64,000 nt of DNA, taken from contig OY101117.1 of NCBI GenBank assembly GCA_956465555.1, positions 3,100,001-3,164,000 of the forward strand, given 5' to 3'. The notes under the pieces are model-generated. The model did no database searches, was not told the DNA's origin, and worked only from the letters and a program-made list of their open reading frames with translations. Numbering within the stretch: position 1 is the first letter of the stretch; the number at the start of each line of letters is the position of its first letter. The DNA is from Nitzschia sp. pyKryTriq1 (taxonomy: Eukaryota > Bacillariophyta > Bacillariophyceae > Bacillariales > Bacillariaceae). Shown in pieces: positions 41,481 through 50,836 of the stretch. The position numbers and the translations under genes are program-made.

Positions 41481-42322
41481 AAGGCAATAGCTTAACATAC
41501 TCAATGCTATAAGCTAGTACTAAACGGCAACAAAGCAATTCCTTTTATCAATCCACTGAAGAAGCTACTACTAGTCATTGTAACTAGTAGTAACGAGATG
41601 ATCTCGATTATCTTGCCCCCTTCATCAGCATGTGCTCCATAGTTGCTTGAGCACCAGGAGAATCAGGTAGGTACTGTAGTCTAGCTATGTATGGCGGTTA
41701 TCCTGGTGATCAGCGGTTGAGAACTTGTGATGACGACAAATAAGCGAACAAGAGCGAAAGCGAAAGAAGCGCGAAGAGGCGATTTTGTGTCCGCGGAAAG
41801 ATGAAGTACTCGTTCCAGTTTTACAGCGCAACAGAAATTAATTAAATGCGATGAGACCTATTGTTCGGTAAACTGCAACAAAAAACATATCATACCACAC
41901 ATCATAATATGGTTCAATAGATTTTCAATTTAGAGAGGTAGTATGTTTCGTCATCCGTCACTCGCACCCATTCTTGGAGCTCGAGTCTCGAGTGTTGATT
42001 CGATTCACGAGTGAGTCGGAGCGACTAACTCGATTTATCCAGACGACGACTGACTTCAGTCCCCAATAAAACCCGGATCTTGGCGGAGAAAGAGAAAAGA
42101 TCTTTTCGGCGGCAAAACCTGATGGGCAAAACCGCTCCCATCATTCTTCATCATGACCGCATCGAGTCTCATCTCAAGAACCATTGTCGCCAATTCATTG
42201 TCGTTGTTGTTGCAACAAGATAAGACGCAGAGCCATCGACTCCAACTGGTTCTTTTCATATAGACAGTCAGTCAGTACTGATAGATCTACCGCAATCTTC
42301 ATCAATCTTCGTCGCCTTCATC
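41481..42322. other. Intergenic
   Basis: No gene supported. Short CTAGTAGTAA words around 41560-41595; otherwise unremarkable 3' and 5' flanks. Confidence 0.5.
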
Positions 42323-43678
42323 ATGTCGTCCTCGTCCGACCGAAGTTTGAGTACGACGCTCGCCTACACGATCGCTGCCGTGTTTGTAACTCGTCTAGCT
42401 TGGCAAAACACGCCACAATGGATCAAACAGGGGCTTCGGGGCAACATCAACGGCAACGATAATGATTCTGACTCCAACGATCAACTGGCCACTCCCATGG
42501 CGGTGTATACAAGAATCAATGAAGTCATGCAGCTTGCCCACCAACTTAGCGAAGACGTTATCCGAGATGATATGCCACAGTACAAAATGTACTGCTGTTT
42601 CATGAGCATGGTTCACTTGATGAAGGAGATAGATGCCAACCATCCCGAATGGCGTGAGTCTTACTTTGCCAAGGACGGAGTGGACGTGACCGAAGGAGAA
42701 TTGGAGGTTCTCGCCAAGTATTTGGATTTTGCCGAATGGTCGTACCTAGCAAGTCAACTGGGTGTCGAAAAATTGCTGCGACCGTTAGGGTACAAATTGA
42801 TTCGATTTGATAATGCCACGGAACCGGGTCGAGTGGGGCATTTTGTGGTGGTGCATCATCCGCGCAAGGAAGTCGTCATTTCCATCAAGGGAACCTCGAC
42901 TCTGGCGGACGTGTTGACCGATATTATTGGCAAGGCCGTCCCACATACGATACAAGGAGACAAACAAGAAATTCGGTGTCACGAGGGCATGTATACAGCA
43001 GCGCTATTGTTAATGGAAGAGACCATGCATTTGATTGAAAAGTTCTTTCTTCCACGAGGCTACAAATTGGTTCTCTGCGGCCATTCCCTCGGAGCGGGCG
43101 TGAGCTGCTTGCTGGGCATGTTCATCAAACAGCAGATTCCCGACATTGATCTACGCGTCTATGCCTTTGCCACACCCGCATGTGTTTCTTATGAGGCGAG
43201 CCTGAACTGCGATGGCTATATTACATCGATTGTCAACAACAACGATTGTGTCCCTAGATTGTCGCTCATGAATCTTCGATTGCTGGGGAAAATGCTGGTC
43301 TTGGTCGAAACGAAGTTGGACGAGAAGGGACTTAGCCCCGATAGCTTCCAAAAGGCCAAACGATACTTGACCGATATGATGAAAATTGACTCGGACTTTC
43401 TCTTGACGCCCCGTGCGTTGACCCAGTTTTTGGAAACGGAATTTGCCGAACCCCGCAGTGATCGATTTCTAGATTTGGAGCTGTATGTTCCAGGCCGCGT
43501 CGTCTCCATTTGGCAACATGTCGCGGATGCGACCATTATGGGTGGAAAAGTGACCGATGGACAGTCTCAAGTTTTGAAACAGATTTTTGTCGAAACCAAC
43601 ATGGTCTCGGATCATTCGTGCGATTCGTATCGAGCGAATCTCTTGCATTTGTTGGAGCAAACCGCCAATACTATCTAA
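42323..43678 (+). CDS. Class 3 lipase, diacylglycerol-lipase-like
   Basis: Single exon, 451 residues. The N-terminus has a weak hydrophobic segment (STTLAYTIAAVFVTRLAW) that could anchor it. The alpha/beta hydrolase core carries VVISIKGTSTLADVLTD (oxyanion strand), then the nucleophile Ser in LVLCGHSLGAGVSCLLG near residue 254, AFATPACVS, and SIVNNNDCVPRLSL with the likely catalytic Asp. The His is probably in the C-terminal WQHVADATI or SDHSCDS region. This pattern is that of lipase_3 proteins such as sn-1 DAG lipases, which release fatty acids from diacylglycerol at membranes. It is shorter than animal DAGL and lacks four membrane helices. Confidence 0.87.
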   Translation: MSSSSDRSLSTTLAYTIAAVFVTRLAWQNTPQWIKQGLRGNINGNDNDSDSNDQLATPMAVYTRINEVMQLAHQLSEDVIRDDMPQYKMYCCFMSMVHLMKEIDANHPEWRESYFAKDGVDVTEGELEVLAKYLDFAEWSYLASQLGVEKLLRPLGYKLIRFDNATEPGRVGHFVVVHHPRKEVVISIKGTSTLADVLTDIIGKAVPHTIQGDKQEIRCHEGMYTAALLLMEETMHLIEKFFLPRGYKLVLCGHSLGAGVSCLLGMFIKQQIPDIDLRVYAFATPACVSYEASLNCDGYITSIVNNNDCVPRLSLMNLRLLGKMLVLVETKLDEKGLSPDSFQKAKRYLTDMMKIDSDFLLTPRALTQFLETEFAEPRSDRFLDLELYVPGRVVSIWQHVADATIMGGKVTDGQSQVLKQIFVETNMVSDHSCDSYRANLLHLLEQTANTI

Positions 43679-43971
43679 TACATATACGAGTAACGCAAAG
43701 GCAAGAACGATTTTTTCGCTACAATTGCCTAGCTAGACCTTGAAAATGTACACCTTCGAACGATCCTCTGGCGTTCTTGGTTTTATCGCCACCATGAAGC
43801 CTCGTTTTGCAATTCCCCTAGGGGGGGAATGAGGCGTGTAGGAATCCATCGCCGATGACTTGGTGTCGCCTACTTGGTGTGCCACTCATTCCTTACGTTC
43901 ATGCTAGTGGATAATTTACAAGTACTGTCTGCACTTTACAGCACTGCCGGTGCTGCGCTGTGCTGTAGCAG

Positions 43972-44634
43972 CTACAATCCCTTCCAGATGAATGCTTTAA
44001 AAATTCCTCGATACGAGTCTGTGTGGACTTGAATATCATGAAGAAGATAGTACAACATGACCAACATGGCCAATCGCCCATTTTCCAATTCACTGACCAA
44101 CGATTCTTCATGCCGCCCCTTGTCTCGGACTCCAAAATACGCCAATCCATAATCGCCCGGCATGTCTTGTGGATTAACTTGAACCAAGACGACCGTTTCC
44201 AAAATCCCACAAATCGCCAAGAATTTGTAAATATCCGTCAGTGGCCATTGGTGTATTAGTTCAAATATAGGAGGCAACTGCTTCTGACTCAGTATGTCGA
44301 GTACATATCTTGGTAAATCCGAAGCAGAAGACGAAGCAAAGGATGAAATCCAGGACCAGCAAAACGTGATCATGGCCACTCGACCATGTTTCAATTCGGC
44401 TTCCCGGTAACGAGCGAAATTATCATCTGTAGCCAAACCAAGAGGATCAAAATAATACATCAGAGGACCCTCCCGTTGCAGTATTTTGGATAGAGTCGGG
44501 CTGCATCCGAGTTCTTCTTGCAGGGATACTGGTGAACTATTAAAAGCGGCGGTGATGGAAGACTTCCTCTGCAGGAGGAGAAGGAAGGCGATAATCAGCG
44601 ATCGCGGGGAGTTGAATTGCAACATCGCCGTCAA
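43972..44634 (-). CDS. FCP-like light-harvesting protein (LHC superfamily)
   Basis: Single exon, 220 residues. Residues 1-32 form a signal peptide plus cleavage motif ITAAFNSS, fitting the diatom plastid rule with Phe at +1. The chlorophyll-binding helices are recognisable: helix 1 with FARYREAELKHGRVAMITF and helix 3 with LVSELENGRLAMLVML, each carrying the E...R/N pigment-ligand and salt-bridge residues. Before helix 1 is YFDPLGLAT and before helix 3 is PGDYGLAYFGVRDKGRHE, an FCP-type loop. It should sit in thylakoids, collecting light or dissipating energy with fucoxanthin and chlorophyll. The helix 2 region (PPIFELIHQWPLTDIYKFLA) differs from main antenna FCPs, so it may belong to a side branch. 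Confidence 0.9.
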   Translation of the reverse strand: MTAMLQFNSPRSLIIAFLLLLQRKSSITAAFNSSPVSLQEELGCSPTLSKILQREGPLMYYFDPLGLATDDNFARYREAELKHGRVAMITFCWSWISSFASSSASDLPRYVLDILSQKQLPPIFELIHQWPLTDIYKFLAICGILETVVLVQVNPQDMPGDYGLAYFGVRDKGRHEESLVSELENGRLAMLVMLYYLLHDIQVHTDSYRGIFKAFIWKGL

Positions 44635-45133
44635 TCAATGTAATGATCCCGTCCTGAAAGTTGTGTCTCATGGAATAACGAGAGAAGGTACAAGTACGGG
44701 CTACGGCGGGTATGTTTGTGGTTTGTTGTGTCGTTATTTTGTCGATGACGATGATCTACTACCAGTATGCGATCGATGATCGAAGAAGAGAAGCGCGGCC
44801 GCATAGCTACCACGACAATTTTGAAAGAAGCAGTCCGGTCCGTCTAATCGGATTCAGAATTCGACTGCCTCGAATACTTTGACGGCGGGGCGGGCGTTCG
44901 TCAGCATAATAATCATCCGTTGCTTTCTTTTTGCTACATAGCTTTGCGCTTTTAGCGCGTTTGACCAGCATGGACCATGGCGGAATTCGGAGCTTGAAAC
45001 AACAAGCAGAGTCCAAAGCTCACAGCTCCCATACAGCAGCCGTTACAGCTACACAGCGTTTGTCGCAAATAGAAGCACGCTAGCAAGACACAACAGCTGC
45101 AACAGTGGATTAATCACTCTACTACGTGTAGTC
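44635..45133. other. Intergenic, divergent promoter region
   Basis: Lies between divergent FCP-like and PEX22-like genes and should hold both promoters. No further gene; no light-responsive motif that I can support. Confidence 0.45.
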
Positions 45134-46048
45134 ATGGAAGACGAAGAAAGCTTTTCGAGCGGCTCTGCTCTGCTGTTTGCCGTCGTGAGTTTTATCCTGT
45201 ATTGGTTGTTCTTGCGTCCCACGGCAGCTCCGACGACGGGCACCGGCAATACTGGTACTGCGACACCCACTAATAATCATACCGCCGGTCCTACTTCCAC
45301 ACCCCGCCGACCCCGCCCTCAACCTGCGGCAGCTGTCCATGATGCGCCAAGAGTGCAACATCAATATCACATGAGCCAAGCTGCCGCCGAAATCTTGAGC
45401 GAGTGTCAATCCAAACCCAAGCATGTGTCATCTTCCATCGCCGCAGTTGGTTTGGGGGGATCCAATGTCATTTTGAGCGATAGCGGATTGGTGGCGTTTG
45501 CGCATACGGAAGCGGCCTCGGTGGTATCGAACGATTCCGCAGCGTCCGTCCGACAAGAACGCGCAAAAATTCTAAGTCGATTGTGCCATCCGCATCCAGG
45601 AGCATCAGCATCAGGATCATCGTCAGGAGCGACACCACCGCCTTTGAAAGGATCGACATTAGTGGTTTCGATATCCCAAGCTACTATCAAGGGATCGTCC
45701 TGCTTGCCGCGGATTTTGTATGTCTTGGGGACCTTTTACAACCTAGTCGTGATTGTGGGTGTAGACGATAGTAATATTTTGGGAAACAAGGGCGGGAATG
45801 CTGCCGATGGTGCTGCCTTGCAAACCGAGCTGGTAGAGCAATTACGAGGATCCTCGTCGCTATCGGAAGATATCTTGCCCTCGCATCGGATTTTGGTAGC
45901 ATCCACAGTGACAGGAAGAGTGGCACTAGTTCGACAATTAGCAAAAGTCGCAATGGTCGTTGACTGGGATCCCGAAGTGGATTCGCAATTGACACGATTT
46001 GGGTACAAGGTAGCGCTGGTACCCAACTTGAGTATATTGCTAGAATAG
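45134..46048 (+). CDS. Candidate PEX22, peroxisomal anchor for the PEX4 ubiquitin-conjugating enzyme
   Basis: Single exon, 304 residues. One membrane helix near the N-terminus (residues 11-28, ALLFAVVSFILYWLFL) is followed by a Thr/Pro linker, then a soluble Rossmann-like domain: STLVVSISQATIKGSSCLPR, LYNLVVIVGVDD-type strand, EDILPSHRILVASTVTGRVALVRQLAKVAMVVDWDPEV, ending QLTRFGYKVALVPN. The last block matches the plant and fungal PEX22 pattern (H-R/K-L-x-S-T-x-x-G-R-x-x-V-R-Q-L ... D-P-E ... Q-L-x-R-F) and the N-terminal anchor topology. PEX22 recruits PEX4 to recycle the PEX5 receptor. PEX22 diverges fast, so this is a candidate, not a firm call. Confidence 0.55.
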   Translation: MEDEESFSSGSALLFAVVSFILYWLFLRPTAAPTTGTGNTGTATPTNNHTAGPTSTPRRPRPQPAAAVHDAPRVQHQYHMSQAAAEILSECQSKPKHVSSSIAAVGLGGSNVILSDSGLVAFAHTEAASVVSNDSAASVRQERAKILSRLCHPHPGASASGSSSGATPPPLKGSTLVVSISQATIKGSSCLPRILYVLGTFYNLVVIVGVDDSNILGNKGGNAADGAALQTELVEQLRGSSSLSEDILPSHRILVASTVTGRVALVRQLAKVAMVVDWDPEVDSQLTRFGYKVALVPNLSILLE

Positions 46049-46712
46049 ACTCCTATAGTACTGCACGGTTATGTAATACAAGAATTGTTAACAATACGTA
46101 CGAATATGAGGAGTGAGTCGGATTGTAGTCGTTGTAGCAGCATTTGGTCTATCTCGAATACTCGCACTGCACTATTATGCGCGCGAAGTGTATCCCTCCA
46201 TTTGAAACAATAGTGGTACTGCATTGTACTTGTCTTCAGTATGGATTGTTGTACATCTATCGAAATTGATATTGTCAAAGAAGATAGCCAAGATAGAGGA
46301 CTCTAAAAAGAACTAATAAAATGTACGTTCACCAGTGTCGGAGTAGTAGGCTCGGCTTCCCTTTGATTTGTATCTTCCATCACCGGTACTGTACGAACTG
46401 GTAGACTACTCCCCCCCCCTCCCGGCTCTCTACTCTACTAGCCAGAGAGAATAAGCCAGAAAGCTTGTCCTGCGAGTACTACAACAAGCAGACGACAAGA
46501 GCTCCCTCATTAAGGTGTTATTGTATCAGGATTGGATCGGTTCTGTACGTGTGCCAATAGTCAACGAACACAAGAAGACTCCCATGCACGTCCCATGCCA
46601 CCGCCAAGATCGTCTAAATAAATTAGGCCTACATACTGTGCCGTAGCTAGCAAGTAGACGCAACAAAGACAAGACGACGTGTTCGGACACCAAGTCAATA
46701 AAAATAATTAGC
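46049..46712. other. Intergenic between convergent genes
   Basis: 3' flanks of the PEX22-like and RanBP1 genes. A C run at 46411-46425 and short CTACTAG words; no gene supported. Confidence 0.5.
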
Positions 46713-47525
46713 TTACTCCTTTGGCTCTTCTTCCTTGGTAGAAAGCCCAGCAAGTGCTTCCGCCGCTTCGTCGGCCGCTTTACCACCATCTTCACCAGGT
46801 TTGTCTTCTCCAGCCAACAGCTTTTCCATTTCTTCTTGGCATTCAGTAAACTTCTTCTTGAATTCCTGGGCAGTATCTGAGTCGACAAATCGCATGGCAA
46901 AGACCGTCTCTACCAGGTCTCCGTCGGCAAAGTCAAAGGCCGACCACACCCACGACCGATCGCTGCCTACATTCGGTTCCAATTTGATACGGGGATCCAT
47001 CGCATGATTGGCAATGACCTTCATTGTTTTCTCCTGACGCATCAGTAGTCGAAGACGCTGGTGCTCTCGGTGTCGCAGAATACGAGCCTCACCAATGCCA
47101 CGCTCTCTCCATGTTTTGTTGCCCGTGCCGACGTCCAGCATAGTTTCGCCGTAAATAAACAGCTTGGCGCGAACTCCAAAGACGACTTCTTCGTCTTCTT
47201 CGCCCGATTTCACTTCGACTTCCTCCAGTTTCACCTATCGAGGGGCAAACACACACCAGAGACAAGGATTAGTCACATATCCTACATTCCCATTCAATTC
47301 GTGGCCACAATATTTTCGCCAAATCTCCACATGTCCATGAAGATGATGGGTCTCCAAAACTCGGCTACGCGACCTCTGCGTAGAAAAGCCTACGGCATGC
47401 AAGATGCGCCCACTTACCACGGGTTCAAAATGGGCTGTGCTTTCTTCTTCCTTGGCGGCATCTCCCTCCTCCTTTTCTTCAGGGGCTGTTGTTTCTTCTG
47501 CGGTTTTTGCTTCTTCTTCGCTCAT
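46713..47525 (-). CDS. RanBP1, Ran-binding protein
   Basis: Two exons, 47525-47418 and 47234-46713, phase 0, 209 residues; the junction reads HFEPVV then KLEEVEVKSGEEDE, the conserved start of a Ran-binding domain. The domain continues VVFGVRAKLFIYGE, WRERGIGEARILRHREHQRLRLLMRQEKTMKV, CAN-type INAHAMDPRIKLEPN, WVWSAFDFADG, and FAMRFVDSDTAQEFKKKFTECQE. RanBP1 promotes GTP hydrolysis on Ran after nuclear export. The N-terminal 35 residues are Glu/Ala-rich; the C-terminus is Ala/Glu-rich (AGEDKPGEDGGKAADEAAEA) with KEEEPKE. No signal peptide; cytosolic. A complete single-domain RanBP1. Confidence 0.95.
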
Positions 47526-47898
47526 GGTTGTCGATGGATGATGAAAGGGAATTCAAAAAGTGATTTAATTATGATATCTATCGTGAAAATGACTGATGGT
47601 AGCGAGGTTGCTTCGGCAGCCACAGACGATGCTCTGACCCTGCTGGCCAAGCAATGCATGCATCGGGCATCGGCCCAATAGACAACGCCCGCCCCGCATG
47701 CATGCATGGCGCGCGAAGGGCGAGGAACGAGGCCAGCGTCCGGATCGAGCGGGTCGGATTCCGGCCGGCGGCGGTACGCCCAATCTACCGGTCGTAGGGG
47801 ACTGTACCGGCACAGTACGTACCCCAGGTACCCTCTAGAAAACCAGGTACTTGGACTGTACCGGTACAGTACAGTACCAGTACTCTACAAGTACAGTA
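47526..47898. other. Intergenic
   Basis: RanBP1 5' flank, then a GTAC tract (47805-47898) containing a 16-bp perfect palindrome at 47855-47870. The TRIM element inserted directly into the end of this tract. Confidence 0.5.
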
Positions 47899-47902
47899 CT
47901 TG

Positions 47903-48103
47903 TGCAATACACAGGACACGGCACAAGACAGTCTTTAAGACATTCCCCACTCCTCTGAATAAGAGAGCTCCAAATGCCGCAATGGCTAAAGGCTAACGCA
48001 CAGAGTGTGAGGCCGTGGGTTCGAGACCGAACCTCAACCCCCCTTTTTCAGAGCACATCCCGGCTGAAGGCCAGACGTGACTCCTGACTGCATGCATAGT
48101 GCA
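47903..48103 (+). repeat. 5' LTR of the TRIM
   Basis: 201 bp. Carries a Pol III-like internal promoter: A-box-like TGGCTAAAGG at 47983-47992, exact B box GGTTCGAGACC at 48018-48028, and a T5 terminator at 48044-48048. Confidence 0.85.
47983..48048 (+). promoter_or_regulatory. tRNA-like Pol III promoter inside the LTR
   Basis: The A-box-like and B-box sequences are 25 bp apart, as in tRNA genes, and the T run follows 15 bp after the B box. The segment does not fold as a complete tRNA because the acceptor stem has no partner. It is repeated in the 3' LTR. Confidence 0.6.
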
Positions 48104-48393
48104 TTATGAATTCATAGCACAAAAATCAACGTACGAACAAACCCAACGCGAAGGTTCGCGCAATTGACTAATCCGAACAGCAAAAAGCCCCTGACAAGGG
48201 CAATAATAACAAGAAGACAAAAGAACAACAAGAGCTTAGATAAGCCCTATCTGTGCGCCGTAGAGCCACTCAACAATCCACCATTAAACAACCCAATTCG
48301 GGTCCAAAAGATAAGCCCCATTGAAGTGTGCCGTAGCGCCGTAAAAATAACAACCACTAAAAACAATAATCATAAAATAACACGCTAGCGAAA

Positions 48394-48532
48394 CATTGGG
48401 AGGAGTTCCGTATGGAAGCCTCAAGAGGTAGCAGTGCTTCTCGACCAACTAACCTACTATAACAAGCATTGGGAGGAGTTCCGTACGGAAGCCTCAAGAG
48501 GTAGCAGTGCTTCTCGACCAACCAACCTACTA
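48394..48532. repeat. Tandem duplication inside the TRIM
   Basis: Two copies of about 66 bp starting CATTGGGAGGAGTTCCGTA at 48394 and 48467 (73-bp period), almost identical. Confidence 0.85.
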
Positions 48533-49110
48533 ATAATAACAACCATAAACAAAAATCATCGCAATATACCGACGGCCTGATCACCCGCACGGCATAATTG
48601 CAACACACGCCCACAGTAGCAGAAGGGCACTACAAACTCGGGGGAGAAAAAGAAAAATCCCACCCTTCCCGCCCAGAGATTGAGGCGCAAAAACCAGCAC
48701 ATAATAACTCGGAGGAGCGCAGTTTCCCCACCACTACCGACCGCCCCCAGTGAAGGGCACATACACACAAGAACAAGCAATAAGTGGAAGAGCGAGCAGC
48801 GCCCACCCGCCCACACCGAATACGGGCATATCAACAACATAAAGTAGCGTACGACCGCACCTTAACAAATAAAAACACAACTTCAACACGACCCGAAGCG
48901 CCAAGAATGGCCGGGAAAAAAATACACTTCGAGGCGAAGCCCGACAATTCAAGAGCGCGCGCGGCTCGTACTGCAGTGTGTAATGGTTACTATGACGTGA
49001 AGCGTCGGCCCTCTGACCACGCACGCCTGCAAAAGACCACGCCCGCCTGGCAATAAAAACAACTAACAACTGAAACAAGGCATCTTAGTGAGAAATGTCT
49101 TGGGGGAGAG

Positions 49111-49307
49111 TGCAATACACAGGACACGGCACAAGACAGTCTGACATTCCCCACTCCTCTGAATAAGAGAGCTCCAAATGCCGCAATGGCTAAAGGCTAA
49201 CGCACAGAGTGTGAGGCCGTGGGTTCGAGACCGAACCTCAACCCCCCTTTTTCAGAGCACATCCCGGCTGAAGGCCAGACGTGACTCCTGACTGCATGCA
49301 TAGTGCA
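49111..49307 (+). repeat. 3' LTR of the TRIM
   Basis: 197 bp, nearly identical to the 5' LTR. The same A-box-like (49187-49196), B-box (49222-49232) and T-run (49248-49252) sequences are present. Confidence 0.85.
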
Positions 49308-49549
49308 CTTGTACTCGGCCCTCCACGTGGCAAGTGGAGCAGCCGTACTACATTGCCAATACCACTAAAGCTCACGCTTTGACAACACTCATCTACCTTC
49401 TCAACACATCACAGACTTGCCTGGTGAAGACGGATTCAAAAAACCTCTTACTACAGAGGCGGTAGAGTAGTGGGAAGTTTTCCGGAGTTGTATTTTTGGT
49501 CCTCGGCGCTGCACCGTAGGATTCCTACGGACCACTCCATAGCTCAGCC

Positions 49550-50011
49550 ATGACGATCTCAAATACAATCCGACAATCTACACCAAATGGGAGCAAGGAC
49601 ATCCGCTTAGTACAGTCCGTGCTCCTATATGGAATAGAAACTTGGACCATGACACTGGTGATGGTGGCGATCCTCCGGGGCTTCCACCATCAGGTTGCAC
49701 GCCAGATCGCCGGACGCAACCCAAAACTACTCCAAAACGGTAGCTGGGACTACCCAAGAATTGAGGTGGCTCGACGAGAAGCAGGGCTTTTCACGATCCA
49801 GCACTGCATCGCAGTTCGTCAGAATAGTTTTGTCGACAAGGTGGCAACCCGCCCTATCCTCTGAGAATGTGAACGTGCTGAGCAACAGACTGGGTCAGCA
49901 CCCAGTAGAATCTACTGGTGGACACAACAAATGCTAGCGCTAGACGAGGATGCGCCAGCCCGCGGTGTGTCCGACTCTGAACCGGACTTGGGCGGTGATA
50001 GTGATAGTTAA
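49550..50011 (+). mobile_element. LINE 3' remnant (C-terminal part of a reverse transcriptase ORF)
   Basis: The plus-strand frame reads LVQSVLLYGIETWTMT, LRGFHHQVARQIAGR, GSWDYPRIEVARREAGLF and CIAVRQNSFVDKVATRPIL, the conserved tail of non-LTR reverse transcriptase proteins in diatoms and other protists. An in-frame TGA at 49862 interrupts it; the same frame then continues CERAEQQTGSAPSRIYWWTQ to a final stop at 50009-50011. The catalytic palm is absent, so this is a 5'-truncated, dead copy. The stretch 49312-49549 between the TRIM and this frame shows no coding but may be more of the same element. Confidence 0.85.
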
Positions 50012-50836
50012 AGTTCGCATATTAGTGGTCAGCCTAGGTGCCCGCAAGCCTCTGTCGGGATTGGAATCCCATGCTGGGCAAGCTCAACGACACCGGAGGT
50101 AGTTAACAACAACAACAGTACTTCTTGTACAGTTCTTGCACAGTACCTGGCACTGTACCAGGTACGGGACAGTGGTACAGTACAACGTACAGTACAGTAC
50201 AGCACTGGTATGTACCGGTAGTACCAGCGGTACTGTTCGCTGCGTACCAGGTACTGTAGAACCATGTACTCGTACAGGTAGGGCCTACACTGTGCTAATA
50301 ACAGGGGTAGAAAATGCTGCTGGAACTTGCTGGAACTCCAAAAACAAAATACCGGAGCCTGAGACCTTCCTCCTATTCTTACGAAGAATATTATGTTATC
50401 ATGCGGTACAGTAGTAGCGCGTTGGGTTGTTGTTCTTCTGACCTTCCTGCTGGTTGTTCTTATCTTGCTGATGTCGTGCTAAGCCTGCCTCCAGCAGGAC
50501 GGTACAAGTAGTCTACAGGTAAAAGTACCAGCGGCGGATTGAGAATCAGATTTCCTCTGCCACCAAGCAACCATAAAAATGGATACGCTAGCTAGTACAG
50601 GCAGGTAGAACAAAATTGAAGAATCCACTGGTTAGATCGATGCAGGAGTACTGGTACTGCCATCATGGAAATAGTTGAACTACCGGTAGTAGCGCGTAGA
50701 TAGAGAGCTACTCGATAGTAGAGGCGTTGTTCTTGCTCAGCTCCGACCCCAACAGCATATTGTTTTGGACGGTAGTCTACACTTCCAGTACCAACGATAC
50801 CGTGTAGAAAACTTGCAAGATGAACTTCCAGTAGCA
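50012..50836. other. Intergenic
   Basis: A GTAC tract at 50120-50285 follows the LINE remnant. The remainder is the 3' flank of the heat-shock factor gene; no gene supported. Confidence 0.5.

Larger units (their letters stand above)
47903..49307 (+). mobile_element. TRIM: small non-coding LTR retrotransposon, looks whole
   Basis: Two direct repeats, 47903-48103 and 49111-49307, both starting TGCAATAC and ending ATAGTGCA, enclose about 1 kb. A purine-rich tract (TTGGGGGAGAG, ending 49110) sits just before the 3' repeat, as a polypurine tract should. The target-site copy CTTG flanks both ends (47899-47902 and 49308-49311), or ACTTG if the shared A is counted. The interior has no convincing protein, so it is non-autonomous. 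The repeats are nearly identical, suggesting a recent insertion. No primer-binding site could be matched after the 5' repeat. It looks whole. Confidence 0.85.

Noticed and set aside
48784-49056. 90-codon frame inside the TRIM
   Set aside because: No retroelement protein signature; TRIMs are non-coding and the frame is likely chance.
47903-49307. CRISPR array or satellite as an explanation for the direct repeats
   Set aside because: Only two long repeats with LTR ends, a polypurine tract and a target duplication; a small LTR element fits all of these.
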